This document shows, one piece after another, positions 33,533-41,899 of a stretch of DNA of 50,035 bases (position 1 is the first letter of the stretch; every line of letters starts with the position of its first letter). The notes beneath the pieces are model-generated. The model ran no database searches and was not told the DNA's origin. It worked only from the letters and a program-made list of their open reading frames with translations. The DNA comes from Phycisphaerae bacterium. GTDB lineage: Bacteria; Planctomycetota; Phycisphaerae; Phycisphaerales; SM1A02. Made by a program: the position numbers and the translations under genes. The stretch spans positions 283,907 to 333,941 of the forward strand of contig PAAJ01000016.1 of assembly GCA_002702575.1 (NCBI GenBank), written 5' to 3'.

Positions 33533-34420
33533 ATGACTACCAGCGTTTCAACCAGCCAGGCACCCGTGGAACCCCTTCCACTGTCGATGATCGCGGACGG
33601 AGTTGCCGTCATCACACTGGAGAATCCCACTCAGCCTCTGGTCATCATGGATCACGCACTGATCCATCGATTGGACCGGACCCTTGACCACCTTGAGGAC
33701 AATCTGAAGGCGGTCTACATCAAGAGTGCGGACCAGCGTGTGTTTGTCGCTGGAGCAGACCTCAAGGAAATTGATGGTTTGGAGGACGACCAGCTGCTTG
33801 AGTATCTGGAGGCTGGTGTTGCAACCTTCAATCGCCTTGCCCAGCTGCCCTGCCAGACGATTGCACTGCTGAATGGCGCAGCCCTCGGTGGTGGACTCGA
33901 ACTCGCACTGCATTGTTCGGCCATCATTGCGACCAGAACAAATGCCAAGGGCAAGCCCTATCCGATCGGACTTCCCGAAGCAGGCCTTGGCCTGTGCCCG
34001 GGATGGGGTGGAACGCAACGCATGCCTGCACGCATGGATCCAACGGTCGCCATCCAGGCTGCGGCGTTGGGCCAACCCTTCCTCACGAACGACATGCCGG
34101 ATGGACTGGTCGATGTCTTCGTGGATTCAGAAGAGGATCTCGTGCCTGCTGCAGATGCCTGGTGCGATCAGCAGCCGGATCTTCGTCATCCCGGATCCAT
34201 TCAGGATCTGGATCCAAACACACTGAAAGCAGCGCTCACCAGCTCCCGGGACTCGCTTGGTGACGATGCCGCCGCCCATGCTGTCTGTGAAGCCATCTGG
34301 GCAGGCACCGAGCATGGCCTTGAAGCAGGCCTTGCCGCCGAGCGAAGATTGCTTGTTGCCCTTCGCGGTACCGAATCAACCCGTCTCAAGCTCAACGCGT
34401 TCTTCGAAGGCGCGAGATGA
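33533..34420 (+). CDS. Enoyl-CoA hydratase/isomerase family protein
   Basis: The protein has 295 residues. The crotonase core has RVFVAGADLKEI, GAALGGGLELALHC with the first catalytic Glu, and IGLPEAGLGLCPGWGGTQRMP with the second. Both glutamates are present, so it can be an active enoyl-CoA hydratase. The sequence around the second Glu resembles the hydratase domain of FadB/FadJ-type enzymes. The C-terminal 100 residues are less typical. It is the first gene after the structured leader, has a strong AAAGGAG ribosome site, and is followed 18 bases later by an acyl-CoA dehydrogenase, which makes the enoyl-CoA substrate. Confidence 0.87.
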   Translation: MTTSVSTSQAPVEPLPLSMIADGVAVITLENPTQPLVIMDHALIHRLDRTLDHLEDNLKAVYIKSADQRVFVAGADLKEIDGLEDDQLLEYLEAGVATFNRLAQLPCQTIALLNGAALGGGLELALHCSAIIATRTNAKGKPYPIGLPEAGLGLCPGWGGTQRMPARMDPTVAIQAAALGQPFLTNDMPDGLVDVFVDSEEDLVPAADAWCDQQPDLRHPGSIQDLDPNTLKAALTSSRDSLGDDAAAHAVCEAIWAGTEHGLEAGLAAERRLLVALRGTESTRLKLNAFFEGAR

Positions 34421-34438
34421 CATCACAGGAGGCTGATC

Positions 34439-36388
34439 GTGGCCGAGTCCAAGCTGACTGACAATCTCAAGAACATCTCAGAGAAAGATCGTAAGCAGAT
34501 CGAACAAGCCCAGGAAATGCTGGGCCCCGACCCGGAAACCATGGGGTTCGTCAAGAACCTCTTCTGGGGCAACTATCGATCCGACCTGATGACTCCATTT
34601 CCCGTAGTCAGTGCGGAAGAAACCGCACGCTGCGACCAGATGCTCGCGGAACTCGACGACTACCTGCGAAAAGAACATCCCTCGGCCGAAATCGACCAGA
34701 CCCAGCAGATTCCCGACTGGTGCATCAAACGACTGTTCGAGATGGGCATCATGGGCATGATCGTTCCTCGTGAATATGGTGGTGGCGGATTCGGCGTGAC
34801 GAGCTACAACCGGGTCCTGGAACGCATCGGCATGTTCTGCGGGTCCACTGCCGTACTGGTTTCCGCTCATCAGTCGATCGGCTGTGGTGCGCTGACGCTC
34901 TTCGGGACCGAAGAACAGAAGCAGTACTGGCTTCCAAAAGTTTCGCTGGACACACTCAGTGCGTTCTGTCTCTCTGAACCAAATGTGGGCTGCGATGCTG
35001 CAGGACAGGAAACACGCTGCGAAGTCACCGAGGATGGCGAACATTACATCCTGAACGGTGAAAAGAAATGGGCCACGTCAGGCGCACTTGCTGGAATGTT
35101 CACCGTGATGTGCAAGCAGAAGATGACGGATCCGAAGACCGGCAAGGTCAAGGATCGCGTGTCTGCACTGATCTGTACCCCGGACATGGAAGGGGTCGAG
35201 ATCACGAGTCGGAATCGATCCAAATGCGGTATTCGTGGAACCTGGCAGGCTCGCATGACCTTCAAGAACGTGAAGGTGCCACGACGCAACCTGCTGCACC
35301 AGGAAGGCCGTGGCCTCAATGTGGCACTCACTTGCCTGAACTGGGGCCGCTGCACCCTGTCCGCCGGAATGGTCGGTGCCGGGAAGGCCGCATTTGAACA
35401 GGCAATGAAATGGGCCAAGTATCGCCATCAGTTCGATCGTGCAATCGGCGAATTCGAACTTGTTCGTGAGAAGCTCGCCTACATCAGCGCCATGTGCTAC
35501 GCCATGGACGCCATGCTCTACATGACAACCGGAATCGTTGATCGCGAAGACGAAGACATCATGCTGGAGACAGCCATCTGCAAGGTGTTCTGCTCTGAAA
35601 TGGGCTTCGCCTGCTGTGATGAAGCGCTTCAGATCATGGGAGGCGAAGGCTACATGACCGAAAACGTGGTGGAGAGACTCTGGAGAGATTCCAGAATCAA
35701 CACCATTGTCGAAGGCGCCAACCAGGTCATGCATACCTTTGTCTTCGCCTATGGCTCCAAGCAGCTCGGCGAGTACATGCTTGGAATCAAATCGGCTCCG
35801 TTCAAGCATCCGAAGGCTGCGCTCAAGATTGCCACGGAGCTGTTCCTTCACGTACGGCCTTCCGCGCCGCGCATTACAGGGTTTGATCCTTCCTTGCGAA
35901 ATCATGTGCAGACGATTGAAGGGCTTGTGAGAGAGTTCAGTCATCAAGTCAAAATGATGATCAAGGTCCATGAAGAAGAAATCCTCACCAGACAGACCGT
36001 CCAGAAACGTCTCAGCAGCTGTGCCATCTGGATTCACGCGATGAGCTGTGCGCTCTCGAAATTCGACCATTCCATCCGAGAAGGTGTCGAGGGTCGGGCT
36101 CGTCAGCTCGAACAGGCCAATGTCGATCATGTCTTCGCTGTTGGAACGAAGCGAATCAATGACTGCATGCGTGAGCTTCGCACCAACACCGATGATTCCA
36201 TGAAAAAGCTCGCATCAGAGCTCGATGTCTTCGTGGATACCCTGCCGGATTCCGATTACTTTATTCCCGAAAGAACGCCGGTTGAATCGGCACAGGGCAA
36301 GGGTCGGACTCCTGACCATGAGGCGATTCCACAGTTCGGATCGGGGTCCGTCTATCCTGCCTTCCGCGAAGCCTTTGACAAGGCCTGA
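34439..36388 (+). CDS. Acyl-CoA dehydrogenase, large form with C-terminal extension
   Basis: The protein has 649 residues from a GTG with AGGAGG upstream. The first 430 residues are a standard acyl-CoA dehydrogenase: FCLSEPNVGCDA (FAD and substrate contact), YILNGEKKWATSG, RIGMFCGSTA, YRHQFDRAIGEFELV, LQIMGGEGYM and the catalytic-Glu segment TIVEGANQVM. A further 200-residue helical domain follows, as in mitochondrial VLCAD and ACAD9 rather than the 380-residue short- and medium-chain enzymes. It oxidises acyl-CoA to enoyl-CoA with FAD, passing electrons to ETF. The neighbours suggest a role in branched-chain or fatty acyl-CoA breakdown. Confidence 0.92.
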   Translation: MAESKLTDNLKNISEKDRKQIEQAQEMLGPDPETMGFVKNLFWGNYRSDLMTPFPVVSAEETARCDQMLAELDDYLRKEHPSAEIDQTQQIPDWCIKRLFEMGIMGMIVPREYGGGGFGVTSYNRVLERIGMFCGSTAVLVSAHQSIGCGALTLFGTEEQKQYWLPKVSLDTLSAFCLSEPNVGCDAAGQETRCEVTEDGEHYILNGEKKWATSGALAGMFTVMCKQKMTDPKTGKVKDRVSALICTPDMEGVEITSRNRSKCGIRGTWQARMTFKNVKVPRRNLLHQEGRGLNVALTCLNWGRCTLSAGMVGAGKAAFEQAMKWAKYRHQFDRAIGEFELVREKLAYISAMCYAMDAMLYMTTGIVDREDEDIMLETAICKVFCSEMGFACCDEALQIMGGEGYMTENVVERLWRDSRINTIVEGANQVMHTFVFAYGSKQLGEYMLGIKSAPFKHPKAALKIATELFLHVRPSAPRITGFDPSLRNHVQTIEGLVREFSHQVKMMIKVHEEEILTRQTVQKRLSSCAIWIHAMSCALSKFDHSIREGVEGRARQLEQANVDHVFAVGTKRINDCMRELRTNTDDSMKKLASELDVFVDTLPDSDYFIPERTPVESAQGKGRTPDHEAIPQFGSGSVYPAFREAFDKA

Positions 36389-36458
36389 TCCCGTATCTCC
36401 GAGAAGCCATGACCAGCTCATCCTTGAACCCCACCCCACTCCCTGAGGAAGATGACAC

Positions 36459-37544
36459 GTGAACGAATCGACCCATACGCTGAACACCATCGAAGAGATG
36501 ACTCGTTGTGGGCATGAGCGCGTGTGCTTCCATGTCGACGAGGAGACCGGTCTTCGGGCCATCATCGCCGTCCACTCGACGAAGCTCGGCAATGCACTGG
36601 GTGGTGTGCGTCGTTGGCACTATGCCAATGAACACGAGGCCATCTACGACGTTCTCCGACTGTCGGAGGGCATGACCTGGAAGGCAGCCTGTGCAGGCCT
36701 GGCCATGGGTGGCGCCAAGAGCGTGATCATGCTTCCGGAAAAGGGGCTGGCCGGCACGCGCGAAGTCGCCCGTGCCATGGGCCGGTTCATCGATACCTTC
36801 AGCGGAACCTACATCGGAGCGGAAGATGTCGGTGTCTCCCCACAGTTCACGGACTGGATGCTGGAGCAGACGGACCACGTCATGGGTGGTACTGGCGAAG
36901 GTCAGGGTGGAGACCCTTCTCCACACACCGCCATGGGCGTGATCTACGGCATGCAGGCCAGTCTCCGCCATGTCGGTCGTGATCAGTTTGCAGGCCTGAC
37001 GGTCGCCATCCAGGGGCTTGGAAGTGTCGGCACCTATCTTGCCGAGTTCCTGAACGAGCGTGGTGCTGAACTCATCGTCGCTGACCATCACGACGACAAG
37101 GTGAAGCATGTGGCGGACACCTGCAACGCCAGAGTCGTTTCCTGTGATGAGATCCTGGGCGTGAAGTGTGACATCCTCGCACCCTGTGCACTCGGTGCGA
37201 TTCTTGATGAAAAGAGCATTGCGAATCTGAAGACGGACATCATCTGCGGCGCCGCAAACAACGTATTGAAGGACCCCGAAGCAGACGCTCGTCGACTTTC
37301 CGACAAGGGTGTCCTCTATGCACCTGATTTCGTGGTGAATGCAGGCGGCCTCATCCATCTGGCCGGCCTGTACCTCGGATATACGCTCGATCAACTGCAG
37401 GCGATGATCGCCCGGATCGAGGAAACGACCATGACCGTGTTTGAAATGACCGGCGCACATGAGACCACAGGCCATGCTGCACTGGCACTTGCGAAACAAC
37501 GCATCGAAGAAGGTACCGCCCAGGAGCAGGTCAATGCCCATTAG
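36459..37544 (+). CDS. Leucine/valine dehydrogenase-like amino-acid dehydrogenase
   Basis: The protein has 361 residues from a GTG (36459) with a GAGGAAG site. It belongs to the Glu/Leu/Phe/Val dehydrogenases: GGVRRW, the two active-site lysines Lys75 (GMTWKAA) and Lys87 (MGGAKSVI) spaced as in Bacillus leucine dehydrogenase, IGAEDVGV, and a Rossmann motif GLGSVGTYLAEF. It deaminates branched-chain amino acids to 2-oxoacids with NAD. The next genes encode a 2-oxoacid dehydrogenase complex, which fits leucine or valine dehydrogenase rather than glutamate dehydrogenase. The stop overlaps the E1alpha start by 11 bases. Confidence 0.88.
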   Translation: MNESTHTLNTIEEMTRCGHERVCFHVDEETGLRAIIAVHSTKLGNALGGVRRWHYANEHEAIYDVLRLSEGMTWKAACAGLAMGGAKSVIMLPEKGLAGTREVARAMGRFIDTFSGTYIGAEDVGVSPQFTDWMLEQTDHVMGGTGEGQGGDPSPHTAMGVIYGMQASLRHVGRDQFAGLTVAIQGLGSVGTYLAEFLNERGAELIVADHHDDKVKHVADTCNARVVSCDEILGVKCDILAPCALGAILDEKSIANLKTDIICGAANNVLKDPEADARRLSDKGVLYAPDFVVNAGGLIHLAGLYLGYTLDQLQAMIARIEETTMTVFEMTGAHETTGHAALALAKQRIEEGTAQEQVNAH

Positions 37545-38652
37545 CTCGGTCTTCGAGACCACGATTGAACGCATCTCGATCCTAGAACCCGATGGTTCAT
37601 TCGATGAATCACTTGGTGCAGGATTGATACCTGATGACGATGCCGTCCAGCTGTACCGGCACATGATGCTGTGCAGGCAATTCGATGAAATCGCCTTCAA
37701 GCTGCAGCGATCGGGTCGAATGGGGACGTACCCGGAGAACCGCGGTCAGGAAGCCACCTCGCTCGGTGCCGCCTATGCGCTGAACAAGAGCGACTGGCTC
37801 GTCACGTGCTATCGCGAAAATGCCGGACTCTTCTGGCGAGGTCTTCCCATGGAGAAGATCCTGCTCCACTGGATGGGTGATGAACGGGGGAATCACATCG
37901 ATCCCGACCTTCACATCACCCCCCTGGCGATCCCGATCGGAACCCAGATGCTGCATGCGGTCGGCCTCGCATGGGCCGACAAGTATCGAGGCGAGTCCTC
38001 ACTGTCCTGCACCTTCTTCGGGGATGGCGCCACCAGCGAAGGCGACTTCCATGAAGCCATGAACTTCGCGGCGAATCTCGAGATTCCCACGATCTTCTTC
38101 TGTCAGAACAACGGTTGGGCCATCTCGGTTCCGACCAAGATCCAGTGTTCCGCCCCTACGATCGCACAACGTGCACTCGCCTACGGCATGAGAACCATTC
38201 AAGTCGACGGAAACGACATCTTCGCTGTCGTGAAGGCCGTCCAGAATGCCGCAGATCATGCCCGAAAGACATCACAGCCATCCTTCATCGAAGCGACCAC
38301 GTACCGGCTGGGCGATCACACGACTGCCGATGATGCCCGTCGCTATCGCGATTCCGATGAAGTCGACTCCTGGCAGGAACGGGATCCGATCATCCGGCTC
38401 CGCAAGTACCTCGAGAAGCGAGATCTCTGGGACGAGTCACGCCAGTCGGCCATGCTGGTCGAAGCGGAGAAGACCGTCTCGGATGTCGTCAAGCGAGCCG
38501 AGGAAATCGAAACGCCGACGCAGTCGGACATGTTCGACAGCATGTTTGCCACCATGCCCGAGAATCTCAAGGCACAACGTCGGACCATGCGAACATCCAG
38601 CCTGGGACAGGACCCATCACAACTCCCTACGCCCAATACGGCCCGGGCCTGA
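37534..38652 (+). CDS. 2-oxoacid dehydrogenase E1 component, alpha subunit (branched-chain or pyruvate)
   Basis: The protein has 372 residues from the ATG at 37534 with AGGAG upstream; the frame opens earlier but only inside the previous gene. The thiamine diphosphate motif GDGATSEGDFHEA...QNN spans 163-193. YPENRGQEATSLG and CYRENAGLFWRG are typical of alpha2beta2 E1 enzymes. With the beta subunit it decarboxylates a 2-oxoacid and acylates the E2 lipoyl arm. Context (branched-chain dehydrogenase before, acyl-CoA enzymes upstream) favours branched-chain 2-oxoacids, but pyruvate cannot be excluded by eye. Confidence 0.88.
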   Translation: MPISSVFETTIERISILEPDGSFDESLGAGLIPDDDAVQLYRHMMLCRQFDEIAFKLQRSGRMGTYPENRGQEATSLGAAYALNKSDWLVTCYRENAGLFWRGLPMEKILLHWMGDERGNHIDPDLHITPLAIPIGTQMLHAVGLAWADKYRGESSLSCTFFGDGATSEGDFHEAMNFAANLEIPTIFFCQNNGWAISVPTKIQCSAPTIAQRALAYGMRTIQVDGNDIFAVVKAVQNAADHARKTSQPSFIEATTYRLGDHTTADDARRYRDSDEVDSWQERDPIIRLRKYLEKRDLWDESRQSAMLVEAEKTVSDVVKRAEEIETPTQSDMFDSMFATMPENLKAQRRTMRTSSLGQDPSQLPTPNTARA

Positions 38653-38670
38653 GTAAGGAAACGATCTGAC

Positions 38671-39639
38671 ATGGCGAACCTGACACTTGTTCAAGCCATC
38701 AATCTCGCCCTCATCCAGGAAATGGAACGGGACGATCGCGTCATGATTCTCGGAGAGGATGTCGGCCTCAACGGCGGTGTCTTCAGAGTGACCGAGGGTC
38801 TTCACAAGCGATTCGGAAGCAGCCGGGTCGTCGACTCGCCTCTGGCTGAATCCGGCATCATCGGAACGGCTGTCGGCCTCGCCATGGGTGGCCTTCGTCC
38901 CATCGCCGAGATCCAGTTCGAGGGTTTCCTTGGACCGGCCTACGACCAGATCTGCACTCATGCGGCTCGCATGCGAACCCGAACGCGTGGTGGACTGACC
39001 GTGCCCATGACCGTGCGTGTCCCCGTCGGTGGCGGGATCCACGCACCGGAACTGCACAGCGACTCTCCCGAAGCCATCTACACGCATACTCCCGGCCTCA
39101 AGGTCGTCATGCCCAGCTCTCCATACGATGCCAAGGGCCTGCTCGTCAGCGCCATTCGGGATCCGGATCCCGTCATCTTCTTCGAACCCAAGCGGATCTA
39201 TCGCGCCTTCAGGGAAGAAGTCCCTGAAGACGAGTACACGGTTCCGATCGGCAAGGCACGCGTCGTTCGCGAAGGCAGCGACATGACCATGGTGTCCTGG
39301 GGCGCCTCGGTCATTCACTGCATGAACGCCATCGAGGCCAGTGGCCGTGACATCGAACTGATCGATCTTCGAACGATCTGTCCAATGGACATCGATACGG
39401 TCGTGACATCCGTACGCAAGACCGGTCGTGCCATCATCGTCCACGAGGCCCCCATGACCTGCGGAATCGGGTCGGAACTCAGCGCGAGAATCATGGAGCA
39501 CTGCTTCCTGGATCTGGAATCCCCCGTCCAGCGCGTCGCTGGATTCGACGTCATCATGCCCTACTACAAACTCGAACTCGATTACCTCCCGGATGCCGAG
39601 CGCATCGGCAAGGCGATCGAGGAAACAGCTGCATACTGA
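38671..39639 (+). CDS. 2-oxoacid dehydrogenase E1 component, beta subunit
   Basis: The protein has 322 residues. Family features are QAINLALIQEMERDD, ILGEDVGLNGGVFRVT, the segment VDSPLAESGIIGTAVGLAMGG binding thiamine diphosphate, QICTHAARMR, and the C-terminal IDLRTICPMDIDTV with HEAPMTCGIGSELSA. It pairs with the alpha subunit encoded 18 bases upstream. It lies 12 bases before the E2 gene. A GGAAA ribosome site precedes the ATG. Confidence 0.92.
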   Translation: MANLTLVQAINLALIQEMERDDRVMILGEDVGLNGGVFRVTEGLHKRFGSSRVVDSPLAESGIIGTAVGLAMGGLRPIAEIQFEGFLGPAYDQICTHAARMRTRTRGGLTVPMTVRVPVGGGIHAPELHSDSPEAIYTHTPGLKVVMPSSPYDAKGLLVSAIRDPDPVIFFEPKRIYRAFREEVPEDEYTVPIGKARVVREGSDMTMVSWGASVIHCMNAIEASGRDIELIDLRTICPMDIDTVVTSVRKTGRAIIVHEAPMTCGIGSELSARIMEHCFLDLESPVQRVAGFDVIMPYYKLELDYLPDAERIGKAIEETAAY

Positions 39640-39651
39640 TTCTTCTTCACC

Positions 39652-41025
39652 ATGGCCATCAAGCAACCACCAGACAAGTCTCATTTCCTCCTTCCCGATC
39701 TTGGTGAAGGTGTCGCTGAAGCTGAACTCATTTCCTGGAAGGTCGAAGTCGGCGACGATGTCGCCGAACATCAGACCCTGGCGGAAATGGAAACCGACAA
39801 GGCCCTTGTGGAAGTGCCCAGTCCATGGGCTGGAACGATCCGCGAGCTCCATGGATCTGCAGGTGACATCATCAATGTCGGAAGTGTCCTGGTCAGCTAT
39901 GGACAGGGTGCCGCCAAGGTCGAAGCTGCCGAGTCACCTCAGACAACCGCATCAGCCGATTCCTCCGAGGATGCCGGCACGGTTGTCGGCAATGTGTCCG
40001 GTGAACTGACCATGCCCTCCTCGTTTTCCCGCAGCGACGCGGCCACCACGACCAGCCGGTCGCAGGCGACTCCCGCCGTCCGCAGGATCGCCAGGGACAT
40101 GAACATCGACATCAATACCGTCAGTGGAACCGGTCGAGGTGGCCGGGTCACGGCTTCTGACGTGCATGCTCACGCATCCGGTGGAACGGTGACCGCTCCG
40201 CCAGCGGCCGCAGCCCCTGCCGCCGCACCGGCAGCACCGCCGGCTGTGCCAATCGCACCAGAGCCCGTCGTTCAAACTGAAGCTGCGGGCTCCATGCCGC
40301 TGGCAACGACGCGAGTCGCCATCACACCCGAAGGCACCATCGAGAAGATTCCTTTCAGAGGCGTTCGCCGCAAGATCGCCCAGTCGCTGCATCACTCTGT
40401 TCAGACAACGGTTCACTTCACTGTTGTCGATGAAGCCGATATCACACGCCTGGATCAGAAGAGAGCGGGCTTCGAATCCCTTCTGGGAACGAAGCTGAGC
40501 CTGCTGCCGTTCATCATGACCGCCGTGTGTGCAGCACTTCGAAAGCATCCGACTCTGAATGCCAATGTGGATGACTTCATGGAGGAAATCCACATGAAGG
40601 GCCCGATCAACCTGGGCTGCGCAGTGGATACGGACCATGGTCTCATGGTGCCGGTCATCCATGGCGCTCAGGATCTGACCTTCGTGCAGATGGCACAGCG
40701 GGTGAAGGATCTCGCTGGTGCCTGCAGAGAGCGGACGATTCCACGAGAGTCGCTCTCTGGTGGCACATTCACCATCTCCAATGTCGGCAGTGCCGGTGGC
40801 ATGTTCGCAACACCGATCATCAACTATCCGGAAGTCGCCATTCTGGCCGTGGGAAGAGCGAAGGAAACCGTACTCACGAAGAATGGTTCCTTCTACGCAG
40901 GCCTCGTACTCCCGCTCTCATTGAGCTGTGATCATCGAGTCGTGGACGGTGCTGAAGGTGCGAGATTCCTGGGCACATTGGTCAGTCTGCTCGAAGCGCC
41001 CGAAAACCTGCTTCCGGAAGTCTGA
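39652..41025 (+). CDS. Dihydrolipoamide acyltransferase (E2) of the 2-oxoacid dehydrogenase complex
   Basis: The protein has 457 residues in three domains: one lipoyl domain with the lipoylated Lys50 (EMETDKALVEVPSP), a peripheral-subunit-binding domain around 138-175 (PAVRRIARDMNID, GTGRGGRVTASDV), an Ala/Pro-rich linker (about 178-210), and a catalytic domain ending in DHRVVDGAEGARFL with His428. A single lipoyl domain is typical of branched-chain and Bacillus-type E2. It forms the core of the complex, transferring the acyl group to CoA. No E3 (dihydrolipoamide dehydrogenase) follows, so E3 must be encoded elsewhere. Confidence 0.93.
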   Translation: MAIKQPPDKSHFLLPDLGEGVAEAELISWKVEVGDDVAEHQTLAEMETDKALVEVPSPWAGTIRELHGSAGDIINVGSVLVSYGQGAAKVEAAESPQTTASADSSEDAGTVVGNVSGELTMPSSFSRSDAATTTSRSQATPAVRRIARDMNIDINTVSGTGRGGRVTASDVHAHASGGTVTAPPAAAAPAAAPAAPPAVPIAPEPVVQTEAAGSMPLATTRVAITPEGTIEKIPFRGVRRKIAQSLHHSVQTTVHFTVVDEADITRLDQKRAGFESLLGTKLSLLPFIMTAVCAALRKHPTLNANVDDFMEEIHMKGPINLGCAVDTDHGLMVPVIHGAQDLTFVQMAQRVKDLAGACRERTIPRESLSGGTFTISNVGSAGGMFATPIINYPEVAILAVGRAKETVLTKNGSFYAGLVLPLSLSCDHRVVDGAEGARFLGTLVSLLEAPENLLPEV

Positions 41026-41047
41026 TTGAGAACAGGCGGAAACTGAC

Positions 41048-41887
41048 ATGAGCACCTGGTCCTGCACACTGCTTCGCGCCGGTAACTTTCGACTTGATGG
41101 CGGGAGCATGTTCGGCGTGATCCCGAAGGCCATCTGGCAGAAGATGGTTGCACCCGACACGGACAACTGCATTCCTCTTCAGACCAACTGCCTTCTGCTC
41201 GAACTGGACGGCAGCCGGGTCCTCGTGGATACGGGGAACGGAGGAAAGTGGTCCGCGAAGGAGCGTGCGATTTTCGGCATCGAAGAACGAACGGTCGAAA
41301 CGGCTCTTGGTGAAAACGGCGTTTCAGCGGATCAGATCGATCTGGTCGTCCTGACTCATCTGCACTTCGATCACGCGGGTGGACTGACTCGCATGTCGCC
41401 AGGCGGTGAACTTGTCCCGACCTTTCCCAATGCTGAGATCGTCGTGCAGCAGCAGGAATGGGATGATGCCAACGCCAACCGCTCCACGATGAGTACGACC
41501 TATCTGCGAAGCCATCTCGATCCGATCGCGGATCAGATCCGTTGCGTCGAAGGCGAAACAACGATCACCGACAGCCTCAAGGTGATCCCGACACCAGGCC
41601 ATACCTGGGGACACCAGTCCGTGTACTTCGAAGAAAAGGACGGTCCAGTCTGCTTCCCGGGCGATCTGCTACCGACCCGGAACCATGTTGGCCGGGCCTG
41701 GAGCATGGGCTATGACATGCTTCCCCATGACACCCTCAAGACCAAGGAAACGCTGCTCACCCAGGCAGCTGATGAGGGTTGGCGACTGATTCTCGATCAT
41801 GAACCCGGAGAGCCGATGGTGTCCGTCGAACAGGACGAGGCCAAGGCGTGGTTTGCCCTGACGCCGACACGGGTTCCGCTGCGATGA
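41048..41887 (+). CDS. Metallo-beta-lactamase-fold hydrolase
   Basis: The protein has 279 residues with the metal site LTHLHFDHAGG (His104, His106, Asp108, His109), a further His in PTPGHTWGHQS and an Asp in CFPGDLLPT, completing the binuclear zinc site. The pattern resembles lactonase or glyoxalase II-like members. The substrate cannot be told. It follows the E2 gene by 22 bases and may belong to the operon, perhaps as a thioesterase or lactonase, which is only inference. It converges with the pglB gene, 12 bases away. Confidence 0.82.
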   Translation: MSTWSCTLLRAGNFRLDGGSMFGVIPKAIWQKMVAPDTDNCIPLQTNCLLLELDGSRVLVDTGNGGKWSAKERAIFGIEERTVETALGENGVSADQIDLVVLTHLHFDHAGGLTRMSPGGELVPTFPNAEIVVQQQEWDDANANRSTMSTTYLRSHLDPIADQIRCVEGETTITDSLKVIPTPGHTWGHQSVYFEEKDGPVCFPGDLLPTRNHVGRAWSMGYDMLPHDTLKTKETLLTQAADEGWRLILDHEPGEPMVSVEQDEAKAWFALTPTRVPLR

Positions 41888-41899
41888 TCTGATGCGATG

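Noticed and set aside
36261-37700. Open minus-strand frame of 479 codons
   Set aside because: Antisense to the acyl-CoA dehydrogenase end, the Leu/Val dehydrogenase and the E1alpha start, which have clear motifs. The His/Gly-rich content is typical of a shadow frame.
38617-39852. Open minus-strand frame of 411 codons
   Set aside because: Antisense to E1beta and the E2 start; no domain, and Asp/His/Gly-rich like other shadows here.
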